Source: Pseudomonas cedrina subsp. cedrina
GTDB lineage: Bacteria > Pseudomonadota > Gammaproteobacteria > Pseudomonadales > Pseudomonadaceae
NCBI RefSeq assembly: GCF_001983175.1
Contig: NZ_MNPW01000002.1
Span: 372,001 to 436,000 of the forward strand
DNA length: 64,000 bases
Direction of reading: 5' to 3'
Positions 38,240 to 47,264 of this stretch are shown here, one piece after another. The translations under genes and the position numbers were made by a program. Numbering within the stretch: position 1 is the first letter of the stretch; the number at the start of each line of letters is the position of its first letter. The notes below the pieces were generated by a model. It ran no database searches. It was not told the DNA's origin and worked only from the letters and a program-made list of their open reading frames with translations.

Positions 38240-39374
38240 GGAAATAGGGGGATTGGCTAAGCTCGTTCTCCACGCCTATGTAAATGAGGTTTGCCTTGAT
38301 CGATCAATGAAGGCCAAGTTTCTTGCCTTGGATCCCATGGCAGACGCCTTACCTCAGTATAAGATTATGCCGTTGTTGTCCTTATGCAAGCGCTACGGCA
38401 AACCAATGCTGTGGCTGTTGTCGGTTTTAAAGTTTGTAATTCTGCCTGTGCTTGTGGTAGCGGCACTCGTCAATTTGGTAATGGCGTTCGCGTCCGTATT
38501 ACCTTTCTGGCGAAGGCAAGTGAAAGATCTGCCGCCTTTGGTTTGTCTACCCAATACTGCGCATCTCAAGTTGTTTCATTATTTGTTCGATGATTTCGAT
38601 ACGCGAGTCAAATTCGAATGCCGACGCCCTTGGGCAATGCTTCGTTATCTAGATGCCAGGGACTATCTGCGTGCACTGTTAACAGTCTGGAGGGTCATTT
38701 GGTACATTCTTTTATATCAACGGCATCATGGGGTGCGGCGGCAGGATCTTATTTTTCACGCGGTGGACGTTCTACCATTCGTATGCTACTCGTTATTTTT
38801 AATAAAATTATCAGAAGCTGGCAGGCAAGTGGTGACCGACTGCAATCTGCAACGGTGGGACTATGTTGCAACGCACCTTATGGCGGATTGTTCGATTATT
38901 CAACATGCGTATATACACCCAGACCTCGATTTCTCCCACACGTTTGGCCCGGTTGACTGCTTGTTTGTATTTGATCAGGAGTTTGAAACGGTTTTTTCGC
39001 GATATTATCAGTTTAAAAGAACTGATATTATTCGACCTAAGCTCACGCTTGCAGACATGGGCAGTGATAAACAAGTACTTTTTCTTGCTTCTTCGGCACC
39101 ATTTTTGAATACCGAGATTGACTTTCTCGAGCGTGTCAAACAAAAGTTTGATTTTTTTATCGTGGTGAAGCTGCATCCACGTCACGTCTACGATGAGTCG
39201 GTAACGCGTTTGGTTTCGTTGGCTGACTGTGTTGCTGAACCTGCGGTTTTTCCAGATTGCCACCTTCAGGTATCTTACGATTCATTCTTGGGATACGAGT
39301 ATAAAGCGCTTGGAAAAAAAGTATTATTTTTAAAGGATGAGTGCTCCGTGCGTAGGTTTATGGAGCGCCCTTGA
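38226..39374 (+). CDS. Putative glycosyltransferase of unknown family
   Basis: A 382-residue protein. A membrane-associated hydrophobic stretch spans about 60-95. The C-terminal half resembles GT-B-like polymer or sialyl transferases: SIIQHAYIHPDLDF near 232-245, VVKLHPRH near 313-320 and a late VSYDSFLGYEYKALGKKVLF segment where such enzymes bind the nucleotide. The HP motif is shared with bacterial sialyltransferases. The locus needs a transferase for CMP-activated legionaminate and no other candidate is present, so that role is inferred. It overlaps wzy by 14 bases. Confidence 0.5.
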   Translation: MKSGKEIGGLAKLVLHAYVNEVCLDRSMKAKFLALDPMADALPQYKIMPLLSLCKRYGKPMLWLLSVLKFVILPVLVVAALVNLVMAFASVLPFWRRQVKDLPPLVCLPNTAHLKLFHYLFDDFDTRVKFECRRPWAMLRYLDARDYLRALLTVWRVIWYILLYQRHHGVRRQDLIFHAVDVLPFVCYSLFLIKLSEAGRQVVTDCNLQRWDYVATHLMADCSIIQHAYIHPDLDFSHTFGPVDCLFVFDQEFETVFSRYYQFKRTDIIRPKLTLADMGSDKQVLFLASSAPFLNTEIDFLERVKQKFDFFIVVKLHPRHVYDESVTRLVSLADCVAEPAVFPDCHLQVSYDSFLGYEYKALGKKVLFLKDECSVRRFMERP

Positions 39375-39404
39375 GGTCAATAGTAGGATTTGAATGGGGG
39401 CAGC

Positions 39405-40538
39405 ATGAGCTACCAAATTTGTAACACGTGTATTATGGATACGTCCGACCCTCACATCAGCTTTGATGCACAGGGTAGCTGCGAATACTGTGCTAATTTT
39501 CGTACGAACATCCAACCCAATTGGCATGTCGATGCACGGGGGGAAGCGCAATTGATGAAAATTGCTGATCGGATCAAAGCCGACTGCAAGGGACGTGATT
39601 TTGACTGCATCATTGGTTTGAGCGGTGGGTTGGACAGTTCTTACCTTGCGTATGTTGCCAAGGAGATAATGGGTTTGCGCCCCTTACTTTTCCACGTGGA
39701 TGCTGGATGGAATACCGATCAGGCGGTTGGCAACATCGAGAAACTGGTCGATGGGTTGGGTCTAGACTTGTATACCGAAGTCATCAACTGGGAAGAGATG
39801 AAGAGCCTCCAGCTCGCCTTTCTCAAGGCACAAGTAGCCGATCAGGATATCCCCCAAGACACCGCTTTCTTCTCGGGCTTATACAAGTTCGCCAAAGCTC
39901 ACAAAATCAAGTATGTACTCACGGGCGGAAATTTTTCGACTGAGTGCTGCCGGGAACCCGAAGAGTGGGGTGCCTATCCGGGTATCGACAAAACACTGAT
40001 CAACGATATTCATAGTCAGTTCGGCTCACGTAAGTTGAAAAGCTTTCCTATTGTTGACGTATTGGCCTATAAAATTTACTACCGCTACGTTTTGGGAATG
40101 CGGGTGGTACGCCCGCTGAACTTAGTTCCTTACATTAAGCACGATGCAGAGGCGACTCTAGAACGTTTGTTTGGTTGGAAGAAGTTTCAGCACAAACACC
40201 ACGAGTCGCGTTTTACCCGGTTTTACGAAGATTACTGGATGCCCCGTAAATTTGGCTATGAAAAGCGCCGCGCGCATTTTTCCAGCCTTATCATGACTGG
40301 TCAAATGACTCGGGACGCCGCATTGGAGCGTATTTCCAAGCCGGAGTTGGACGAGCAATTCCTGAAATCGGAATTTGAATATGTTGCAAGCAAGCTTGAT
40401 TTAACTGTCGAGGAGTTGCAGAAACTGTTTGATGGAAAAAATAAGACTTTTCACGACTATAAGAACAAACGTTTTATGATTGGCCTAGGAGCGCGCGTGC
40501 TGTCTGCGCTGGGGTTGGAAAGAAGGCTGTTTAGATGA
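39405..40538 (+). CDS. wbpG: N-acetyl sugar amidotransferase (WbpG family)
   Basis: A 377-residue PP-loop enzyme. The ATP-binding motif SGGLDSSY is near 71-78. Paired cysteines in CNTCIMD (6-12) and CEYC near 32 look like a metal site. It matches WbpG of P. aeruginosa O5, which works with HisH2 and HisF2 to change an acetamido group into an acetamidino group. In Leg loci the related PtmG/LegX type makes 5-acetamidino-legionaminate. The ATG at 39405 gives the family N-terminus [12 protein letters not shown]. Confidence 0.9.
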   Translation: MSYQICNTCIMDTSDPHISFDAQGSCEYCANFRTNIQPNWHVDARGEAQLMKIADRIKADCKGRDFDCIIGLSGGLDSSYLAYVAKEIMGLRPLLFHVDAGWNTDQAVGNIEKLVDGLGLDLYTEVINWEEMKSLQLAFLKAQVADQDIPQDTAFFSGLYKFAKAHKIKYVLTGGNFSTECCREPEEWGAYPGIDKTLINDIHSQFGSRKLKSFPIVDVLAYKIYYRYVLGMRVVRPLNLVPYIKHDAEATLERLFGWKKFQHKHHESRFTRFYEDYWMPRKFGYEKRRAHFSSLIMTGQMTRDAALERISKPELDEQFLKSEFEYVASKLDLTVEELQKLFDGKNKTFHDYKNKRFMIGLGARVLSALGLERRLFR

Positions 40539-41149
40539 TCACTATTATTGATTATGGCCTCGGGAATATTCAGGCATTTGTGAATGTCTATAAGCGTCTG
40601 CACATTCCTGTAGCTGTCGCTCGTGTACCGGAGGAATTGAGTGGGGCCACGAAGCTCATCCTGCCGGGGGTAGGCGCATTTGATCATGCTATGGAACGGT
40701 TGAACGCTTCAGGTATGCGCGCAACGCTTGACGAGTTGGTACTGAACAAAAAAATACCAGTAATCGGTATTTGCGTGGGTATGCAAATGCTCGCCGAAAG
40801 TAGTGAGGAGGGCTCACTTCCAGGGCTGGGATGGATTCCTGGGCATGTGCGACATTTTCGTTCAGTGCCTGAATTAGAAAAAATACCGTTGCCTCATATG
40901 GGTTGGAACGATGTCGAGTCGCTGCTTGGGCATGCTTTGTTTAGGGGGCTGGAAACAGATGCAAGATTTTACTTCCTTCACTCTTTTTATTTTGAATGTG
41001 CGCAAAAGGTGCATGAGGCCGCTCGAACCGAGTATGGTTTGAATTTTAGTTGCGCAGTCTCTGCGGAAAACATCTACGGTGTCCAGTTTCACCCGGAAAA
41101 AAGCCATCACTTTGGTGTAGCGCTTCTAAAAAATTTCGCGGAATTATGA
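40535..41149 (+). CDS. hisH2: HisH2 glutaminase subunit for sugar amidation
   Basis: A 204-residue class I glutamine amidotransferase. The nucleophile is in GICVGMQML near 77-85 and the His-Glu pair in [10 protein letters not shown] near 188. It releases ammonia from glutamine. It overlaps wbpG by four bases and precedes hisF2, so it serves surface-sugar amidation rather than histidine synthesis, as with the HisH2 of P. aeruginosa O5. Confidence 0.88.
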   Translation: MITIIDYGLGNIQAFVNVYKRLHIPVAVARVPEELSGATKLILPGVGAFDHAMERLNASGMRATLDELVLNKKIPVIGICVGMQMLAESSEEGSLPGLGWIPGHVRHFRSVPELEKIPLPHMGWNDVESLLGHALFRGLETDARFYFLHSFYFECAQKVHEAARTEYGLNFSCAVSAENIYGVQFHPEKSHHFGVALLKNFAEL

Positions 41150-41150
41150 A

Positions 41151-41936
41151 ATGTTAAGACCTAGAATTATTCCCTGTTTGTTAATTCATGATGGCGGACT
41201 GGTGAAAACCGTTCGCTTTAAGGACCCCAAGTACGTAGGGGATCCCATTAACGCAGTCAAGATTTTCAATGAAAAGGAAGCCGATGAGCTGATCGTTCTG
41301 GATATTGATGCTACGGTCGAAAATCGCGAACCTAATTATAAGCAAATAGCGATTTTAGCCGCTGAATGTCGAATGCCGCTTTGTTACGGTGGAGGTATAC
41401 GCACCGCGAGTCAAGCTCAGAAAATAATCGCATCAGGTGTAGAAAAAGTGGCGATTAGTTCTGCCGCATTGGACAATCCTCACTTAGTGACTCAAATAGC
41501 AGATGAGGTCGGTAGGCAAAGTGTAGTCGTGGTGCTGGATCATAAAAAGCGCCTGCTGAGTAAGCAGCACGATGTCTGGACGCATAACGGCAAGGTCAAC
41601 ACAAAGCGTAATGTGCTTGATGTTGCCAAGGAAATGGAGGCGCTGGGAGCGGGAGAAATTGTCATTAATTCGATTGATAACGACGGAAGAATGAAAGGCT
41701 ATGATCTCGAGTTATTGTTAGAGTTGCGCAAGACCGTAAGCACTCCAGTTACAATTCTTGGTGGCGCCGGTTCCTTAGACGATATGGCGAAAGTTATATC
41801 GAGTTGTGGGGTGGTAGGAGTTGCTGCTGGCAGTTTCTTTGTGTTCAAGGGAACTTATCGAGCGGTACTTATCAGTTATCCTGACATCAGCCAGAAAGAA
41901 AAATTTATTTTTTCTGCTTTGCGCTCTAATCATTGA
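41151..41936 (+). CDS. hisF2: HisF2 cyclase-like subunit for sugar amidation
   Basis: A 261-residue HisF-like barrel. The N-terminus IIPCLLIHDGGLVKT lacks the catalytic aspartate that true HisF has after IPCLD. This substitution is typical of HisF2 proteins that only channel ammonia. The phosphate-binding CYGGGIRT near 79 remains. It is the last plus-strand gene before the antisense gtr cassette and ends 60 bases from it. Confidence 0.88.
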   Translation: MLRPRIIPCLLIHDGGLVKTVRFKDPKYVGDPINAVKIFNEKEADELIVLDIDATVENREPNYKQIAILAAECRMPLCYGGGIRTASQAQKIIASGVEKVAISSAALDNPHLVTQIADEVGRQSVVVVLDHKKRLLSKQHDVWTHNGKVNTKRNVLDVAKEMEALGAGEIVINSIDNDGRMKGYDLELLLELRKTVSTPVTILGGAGSLDDMAKVISSCGVVGVAAGSFFVFKGTYRAVLISYPDISQKEKFIFSALRSNH

Positions 41937-41947
41937 CTGCTTCATCA

Positions 41948-41987
41948 CGGTAGAAGATCGCCAGGTATGCAAAGGAATCTTCTACCG
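41948..41987. repeat. Perfect 11-bp inverted repeat between convergent genes
   Basis: CGGTAGAAGAT (41948-41958) and ATCTTCTACCG (41977-41987) with an 18-base loop, lying between the stops of hisF2 and the gtr glycosyltransferase. There is no T-run on either side, so a simple terminator is not certain. It could be a bidirectional terminator or a mark of the cassette boundary. Confidence 0.6.
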
Positions 41988-41996
41988 CCATAAAAG

Positions 41997-43526
41997 TCAG
42001 AGGTTTCTTACTTTCGAGACTGTTAGAGCTACGATAGCTTGATTGTTTCTCGAAAGATACTGGGTAAAAGTTTTCCCAAAGTTCCACGTTGCCACCGATG
42101 TGGTCACGCTCATGTCGACAATGCACTTTGGCATTTGTAGGGGTATGAAGTACTTGATTTTGTAACTTTCTTTTGGGAGTTTTCTGTAAATCTTTTCCAT
42201 GTCAGAGGTTGGATCTTTCGAGTCCCCAAGCGGCAGTTGATTTGTCTCGCCATAGGCTCTATAGAATATGTCGCCGTATTCATAGTTTGTCAAAGTTCCT
42301 ACGCCTGTGCTTTGAATATTGATGGCACAGGAAGGAAGAGCGGGACTAAGTTTTTTTATCTCGTTAACCATCCCGCGTTGAAAGAGCACTTCTTTCATCT
42401 TTCCTTCATGTGCATAAATATTAAGTGCACAGGCGTGTATCAATATTACTGTTAATGCCGACAATCTTAACCGAGGCGCCTGCGCTAGAGATTGCCAGAC
42501 TGCAGGTAGCAATAATACGGAAAAGATAGTGCTGGTGAATGTAAAACGTAGCGACTCGCCGTGCATCAGCCCGATTTCTGAAACGCTTGGTAGCTTGTTT
42601 ACGGCGATGTAGGCAACTCCGTTGAACAGAATGCCCGAAAATATAGCGACGAGTAGGTACAGTATTTTTTTATCAGGTCGATAATATAATGCCATCCCCA
42701 CGGCAATAAAACTCGGTAAGTAGAGAATTACAAAGTATTTTATCAGGCTGAGATAGTTGCGTATGTCTAAAATGTTGCTGAGTTGGATTTCGTTATAGGT
42801 GTCATAAAGCCCGTAGGTTGGAAAGAGTTTTCTAAGGGCGAAAAAGCCGACAGTTATAAACAATATAGCACTTAGATTTATCAATCTATCTTTGATTTTG
42901 GTCTGTTGAAATATGCTGCTTAGCAATATTAGTGATATGGAAAGCGGGGCGTTTGAGGATTGTTGGAATGCCAGTAGAAGTAAGGGAAGGCATACCGTCA
43001 TTGCTTTGCGGTCAAGGACGTATCTAGTACAGATCAACGTGGTAAACAGCGTCAGCGAGTGCATCAGATAAATATTTGAATAGTAGAGCACCCATGCAGG
43101 CGATAGGTAAAACAGAATGCCAGTGTAGAATTTTATCCGTGGCGGTATCTCAAAGTATCTTGATGCAATTTTGGCCGCTTCAAACGCCGACAGAATTAAG
43201 AAAAATACTGTGAAGATTTTTGCAAGAAGCTCGTAACCCAATACGCTGCGAAATAGGTATATCGCATCGTATATATATGGAGTGAAAAATAATCCAGCTT
43301 CACTGAACCATTCATGGTATACATCGGGTCTCGCTAGTGAGACGGCGTGCGAGACAATCACACCATCCCATAAGTCTGTTCCTATCGTTAGAAAGCCTAG
43401 TAGCCCAATAACGAGTGTAAAAGCTATAAAAAAATGAGCGCTGAAGGTCGCAAAATTTACCTGAATGTTTCTTTTATTTATATTCGTCCAAGAATTGTCA
43501 AAAATGAGTGCTTTCAGAGAGTACAT
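41997..43526 (-). CDS. GtrC-like membrane glycosyltransferase (GT-C type)
   Basis: A 509-residue protein with about ten hydrophobic segments and a soluble C-terminal periplasmic part. The first large loop holds GTDLWDGVIVSHAV near 50, an acidic motif where GT-C enzymes have catalytic Asp/Glu. This is the topology of the serotype-specific Gtr enzymes of phages and O-antigen islands, which move a sugar from undecaprenyl phosphate onto the O-unit in the periplasm. It is the last gene of the minus-strand cassette with gtrA and gtrB. The sugar transferred is unknown. Confidence 0.75.
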   Translation of the reverse strand: MYSLKALIFDNSWTNINKRNIQVNFATFSAHFFIAFTLVIGLLGFLTIGTDLWDGVIVSHAVSLARPDVYHEWFSEAGLFFTPYIYDAIYLFRSVLGYELLAKIFTVFFLILSAFEAAKIASRYFEIPPRIKFYTGILFYLSPAWVLYYSNIYLMHSLTLFTTLICTRYVLDRKAMTVCLPLLLLAFQQSSNAPLSISLILLSSIFQQTKIKDRLINLSAILFITVGFFALRKLFPTYGLYDTYNEIQLSNILDIRNYLSLIKYFVILYLPSFIAVGMALYYRPDKKILYLLVAIFSGILFNGVAYIAVNKLPSVSEIGLMHGESLRFTFTSTIFSVLLLPAVWQSLAQAPRLRLSALTVILIHACALNIYAHEGKMKEVLFQRGMVNEIKKLSPALPSCAINIQSTGVGTLTNYEYGDIFYRAYGETNQLPLGDSKDPTSDMEKIYRKLPKESYKIKYFIPLQMPKCIVDMSVTTSVATWNFGKTFTQYLSRNNQAIVALTVSKVRNL

Positions 43527-43575
43527 CTCTAGGTCCTTAAGATGTGGGTATGCAATGTGGAAAGAGCACTGAATT

Positions 43576-43971
43576 TTATTTTTGCATGTTTTCGCGATAA
43601 GTCCAGGTGCTATGCAGTATAAATGTCATGACGGGCACCGTTAAAACTACACCGACGATGCCAAGAAAGTAATTTAAACCGAGTGCTTGCGCTGCCCATG
43701 CGATGACGACTGAGGCAGTGAAGCCTATTATCGATACGCAGATAAATTTATAAAGTGTGTGTCTCTGTAAAGGCTGGGAGAAGCTCCAAAGGGTATTGAT
43801 TGTGTAGGAAGTAATGGTAGCGATGATAAACGCAATACCATTCGATAGCGGTGGTGAGAAAAAAAGTACACCTACCATGAGCCAGACGATAAATGCGTGA
43901 GTCGAGGTTACAAGCAGGCCTGTAGCACAAAAGCGTAGTACCTTTTTCTGCGTGTCATCTTGGCCAATCAC
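43576..43971 (-). CDS. gtrA: GtrA-family membrane protein
   Basis: A 131-residue protein with four membrane segments (about 12-30, 38-57, 74-94, 100-120) and the GtrA-like early FCATGLLVTSTHAF. GtrA is thought to flip the undecaprenyl-phosphate-linked glucose across the inner membrane. It follows the methyltransferase and precedes the GT-C enzyme on the minus strand. Confidence 0.88.
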   Translation of the reverse strand: MIGQDDTQKKVLRFCATGLLVTSTHAFIVWLMVGVLFFSPPLSNGIAFIIATITSYTINTLWSFSQPLQRHTLYKFICVSIIGFTASVVIAWAAQALGLNYFLGIVGVVLTVPVMTFILHSTWTYRENMQK

Positions 43972-44010
43972 CTTCGGTTCTCCCTCGATACTGTTGCTGC
44001 ATCTGCTTGT

Positions 44011-44724
44011 TTATGGTTTTTGTGCAACACAAAATACGGATAAACCTGCGACTCGGTTAAAATTCATAATAGGTAATTCCAAGTCGCAGATGCCCTTTAA
44101 AAGTGCATTAGTAAAGCGGCTGTGTTGCGCCAGTTGCGATTTCGGTATTCTGGCTTTCGATTGACTGCGGTCAGCCAGACGAAGAGCCGCTGCTATTGGA
44201 AACACGCCACCAAAAAAATAAGCGCCTTTTTTCAGTTCCAACCCGCTTGCCTCTACAACGGATTCCATCTGTAGCAAGGTGTAGCGGCGTTTATGTTCAA
44301 GAAAATCGTCGTGTCCACTCCACAAAAACTTAAAAGCGGGAACAGTTATCAAAAACGTAGCGCCTGAAGGGACTTTTTCGACGTACTCTTTCAGCAATCC
44401 GATGTCATCGTCAACGTGCTCAAGCACGTCCATGAGCATGACTAGGTCAACATCGATGGTTTGAATGGATTTACGTAAATACAGTGGTTTATCTAAGTAG
44501 ATCTCGTCCGATTCGGACGCATAGCTGATATCAACACACCAAGCTTCTTTGGCTGAGGTGTGTTGGAGTAGGTGCTTCGAAAAAAAGCCTGACCCTGCAC
44601 CGATATCCAAGATCGTATTAATTGGCGTTTCGCCGAGAAATTTCTCTACGGCTTTTACTTTCGAGCTGTAATACCAATGGTCATTGATTGCATCACCGAG
44701 AATTTCGGTTTCTTTAAGGTCCAT
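44011..44724 (-). CDS. Class I SAM-dependent methyltransferase in the gtr cassette
   Basis: A 237-residue methyltransferase. The SAM motif ILDIGAGSGFFS is near 39-50 and MLMDVLEHVDDD near 95 is the motif II region. A HDDFLEHKRRYT segment near 139 is common in sugar or lipid methyltransferases of polysaccharide loci. It starts three bases after gtrB and is tightly linked to it. This location suggests it methylates the lipid-linked or transferred sugar; the target is unknown. Confidence 0.78.
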   Translation of the reverse strand: MDLKETEILGDAINDHWYYSSKVKAVEKFLGETPINTILDIGAGSGFFSKHLLQHTSAKEAWCVDISYASESDEIYLDKPLYLRKSIQTIDVDLVMLMDVLEHVDDDIGLLKEYVEKVPSGATFLITVPAFKFLWSGHDDFLEHKRRYTLLQMESVVEASGLELKKGAYFFGGVFPIAAALRLADRSQSKARIPKSQLAQHSRFTNALLKGICDLELPIMNFNRVAGLSVFCVAQKP

Positions 44725-44727
44725 GAT

Positions 44728-45819
44728 TCAGCGTTTGCTCCCGTAAATTTGGCGCACAAGGAAAACTGGACGCCGTTTGGATTCAATATAGGTTCTGCCC
44801 AAATATTCACCCAGTATGCCGATGCCGATTAATTGTAGTCCACCCAAAAATGTGACGGCAACCATGATCGATGCATAACCCGGTACATCAATGCCGTGGA
44901 CGATAACTTTCAAAGCTATAAAAATGGCGAGCAAAAATGAAACCGCGGAGAACATGAGGCCGAGATAGGTCCATATCTTAAGGGGGTCTGTACTGAAGCT
45001 GGTGATCCCCTCCAGCGCAAAGTTCCACAGCTTCCAGCCGTTGAATTTACTTGTACCAGCAGAACGTTGGGGGCGGGCATAGTCGATGTAGGTCGTTTTG
45101 AAGCCTACCCACGCGAACAACCCTTTCATGAAGCGCCTTGACTCAGGAAGTTCTTTGAGTGCTTCCACTACGCACCTGTCCATCAAGCGGAAGTCACCCA
45201 CGTTTTCTGGAATTTTCGAGCTGGTCATTTTGTTATGGATGCGATAGAACCAGTTCGCAGAAGAACGTTTCGCCCATGAGTCTGAATCCCTATCGGTCCT
45301 GCGACCGAGGACAACCTCATACCCATCTCGCCACTTTGCAATCATGTCGGGAATCAGTTGCGGAGGATCTTGCAGATCAACATCAATTGGCACAACTATG
45401 TGCCCCGTGCAAATTTGTAGCCCTGCTGTAAGGGCTGCTTCCTTTCCAAAATTTCTACTGAGATCAACTATATGAATGCGAGAATCTATATTCTGTAATT
45501 CAATCAGCCGGGGCAGGGTGTCGTCAGTGCTCCCGTCATTAATAAAGAGAATTTCAAGTTCGATCAGGGGAGCGCAGTCAAACACGCTCGAGACAGAGTC
45601 AATAAATAAGGATACAGTTTCTGCCTCGTTAAAAACGGGTACTACTAATGATAATTTTACCGTGGTTTCTGGCGCTATGCTCTGTGTCAATTCACCGTAC
45701 TCACTCTCAGTCGTTATTTCGGACGCGGTATCACACGAGTCGTTTATTGTCCCACAATCCGGATTTACGGTTCGAATTTTTTCTATGTTTTCGTGCCTTG
45801 ATTTTCCAGTCCACTCCAT
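44728..45819 (-). CDS. gtrB: GtrB-like polyprenyl-phosphate glycosyltransferase
   Basis: A 363-residue GT2 enzyme. SLVVPVFNEAET is at about 57-68, INDGSTDDTL near 93, the DVDLQDPPQ metal motif near 148 and a C-terminal pair of membrane helices near 290-355. It makes undecaprenyl-phosphate-glucose (or another hexose). The N-terminus carries about 54 extra residues before the GT2 core with no start codon nearer. It leads the minus-strand cassette gtrB-methyltransferase-gtrA-GT. Confidence 0.88.
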   Translation of the reverse strand: MEWTGKSRHENIEKIRTVNPDCGTINDSCDTASEITTESEYGELTQSIAPETTVKLSLVVPVFNEAETVSLFIDSVSSVFDCAPLIELEILFINDGSTDDTLPRLIELQNIDSRIHIVDLSRNFGKEAALTAGLQICTGHIVVPIDVDLQDPPQLIPDMIAKWRDGYEVVLGRRTDRDSDSWAKRSSANWFYRIHNKMTSSKIPENVGDFRLMDRCVVEALKELPESRRFMKGLFAWVGFKTTYIDYARPQRSAGTSKFNGWKLWNFALEGITSFSTDPLKIWTYLGLMFSAVSFLLAIFIALKVIVHGIDVPGYASIMVAVTFLGGLQLIGIGILGEYLGRTYIESKRRPVFLVRQIYGSKR

Positions 45820-46226
45820 GCATATACACCTTCGCGAATCGAGTATGGGATGCCTCTTGCGCTTTTTCTATTTGGGCAGGTCGGCTGTATGAGCACGCAG
45901 GCTACGGTAGACCAAAACAAGCGCAGCGCTGGTCATTTCATGTCACGCCTGTCGGTTGCGCTCATGGGCTGTGCCCGAGCAGACACGTTTCGGGCGAGCC
46001 TTGCTCTCAGCTTCTGGAGGCGTGCTTTTCCGCTCCGATGTCGTGCTAAACTCTCGCTCAAACCTTAGGTAGGCTGCTGCTCAGCTCTTTGCTTTCCGGC
46101 GTTGCTTTCCTTGCCTCCTGTACGATGTCGAAAACCGGCAAGATTTGTGTCGATATTCGACGTTTAGTTTGGTCGTGGGTAGGCTCATTTTATATTCAGA
46201 ATTGTATGCGCGGTTTGGGGGAAATT
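45820..46226. other. Divergent intergenic region between gtrB and wbjB
   Basis: About 400 bases carrying the promoters of two divergent units, neither of which could be pinned down by eye. A frame open from 46050 runs in phase into wbjB and includes a lipoprotein-signal-like LLLSSLLSGVAFLASC segment with no start codon of its own. It may be a relic of a lost gene. No JUMPstart is seen here. Confidence 0.4.
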
Positions 46227-47261
46227 ATGTTTGATGGAAGTAAACTACTCATATCTGGCGGCACGGGTTCTTTTGGTAATGCTGTTTTAAAGCGCTTTTT
46301 GAATACCCAAATCAGTGAAATTCGCATTTTCAGTCGTGACGAAAAAAAACAAGACGACATGCGTAAGCACTACAATAACCCGAAGTTGAAATTTTACATC
46401 GGCGATGTGCGTGATTTCCAAAGCGTCCTCAACGCCACCCGAGGCGTCGATTACATTTTTCACGCTGCGGCTCTAAAACAAGTTCCCTCTTGTGAGTTTC
46501 ATCCGATGGAGGCAGTCAAGACAAACGTTATTGGCACCGACAACGTACTGGAGGCCGCCATACAGAACGAGGTCAAGCGTGTTGTCTGCTTAAGCACCGA
46601 CAAAGCTGTATATCCCATCAACGCCATGGGGATCTCCAAGGCGATGATGGAGAAAGTCATGGTCGCTAAGTCTCGCAACGTCGACGAAGCCAAGACAGTC
46701 ATATGCGGCACCCGCTACGGTAATGTTATGGCTTCCCGTGGTTCAGTCATCCCATTGTTCATCGATCAAATTCGGGCGGGAAAAGCACTCTCGATTACTG
46801 ACCCGAGCATGACGCGTTTCATGATGACTCTGGCGGATGCTGTTGACTTGGTTCTCTATGCTTTCGAGCACGGGAATAATGGCGATCTGTTCGTCCAGAA
46901 GGCTCCCGCAGCAACTGTCGAAACCTTGGCTCGTGCTCTGACTTCCCTGCTCGGTGTTCCCGAACATCCTATCCGGATCATCGGTACCCGCCACGGGGAA
47001 AAACTATATGAGGCGCTTTTGAGTCGGGAAGAGATGGCGTGCGCTGAAGACCGGGGCCAATACTTCCGTGTGCCGCCCGATCTGCGCGACCTTAACTACA
47101 GTAAGTACGTCGAGCAGGGGGAGGAGAAGATTTCCACTATGGAGGATTACAACTCTCACAACACCGATCGCCTTGACGTCGATGGGATGCAGGCGTTACT
47201 GCTGAAGCTGGAATTCATGCGCGCTATCCAGCGTGGCGAACATGCCACACCTGAGGAGTAA
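46227..47261 (+). CDS. wbjB: UDP-GlcNAc C4,6-dehydratase/C5-epimerase (WbjB/CapE/FnlA type)
   Basis: A 344-residue cytoplasmic SDR. ISGGTGSFGNAVL starts near residue 8, and LSTDKAVYPINAMGISKAMME near 125 carries the S-M-x3-K type catalytic set in place of Tyr-x3-Lys. It begins the UDP-L-FucNAc pathway. GGGGGA five bases upstream supports ATG 46227 over the longer in-phase open frame. It is followed three bases later by wbjC. Confidence 0.9.
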   Translation: MFDGSKLLISGGTGSFGNAVLKRFLNTQISEIRIFSRDEKKQDDMRKHYNNPKLKFYIGDVRDFQSVLNATRGVDYIFHAAALKQVPSCEFHPMEAVKTNVIGTDNVLEAAIQNEVKRVVCLSTDKAVYPINAMGISKAMMEKVMVAKSRNVDEAKTVICGTRYGNVMASRGSVIPLFIDQIRAGKALSITDPSMTRFMMTLADAVDLVLYAFEHGNNGDLFVQKAPAATVETLARALTSLLGVPEHPIRIIGTRHGEKLYEALLSREEMACAEDRGQYFRVPPDLRDLNYSKYVEQGEEKISTMEDYNSHNTDRLDVDGMQALLLKLEFMRAIQRGEHATPEE

Positions 47262-47264
47262 GCA

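Noticed and set aside
41977..41987. Minus-strand GGCGGTAGAAG near the gtr cassette end as a second ops element.
   Set aside because: It lies after the last gene of the minus-strand unit rather than in a leader, and the final fixed T of the ops consensus is absent.
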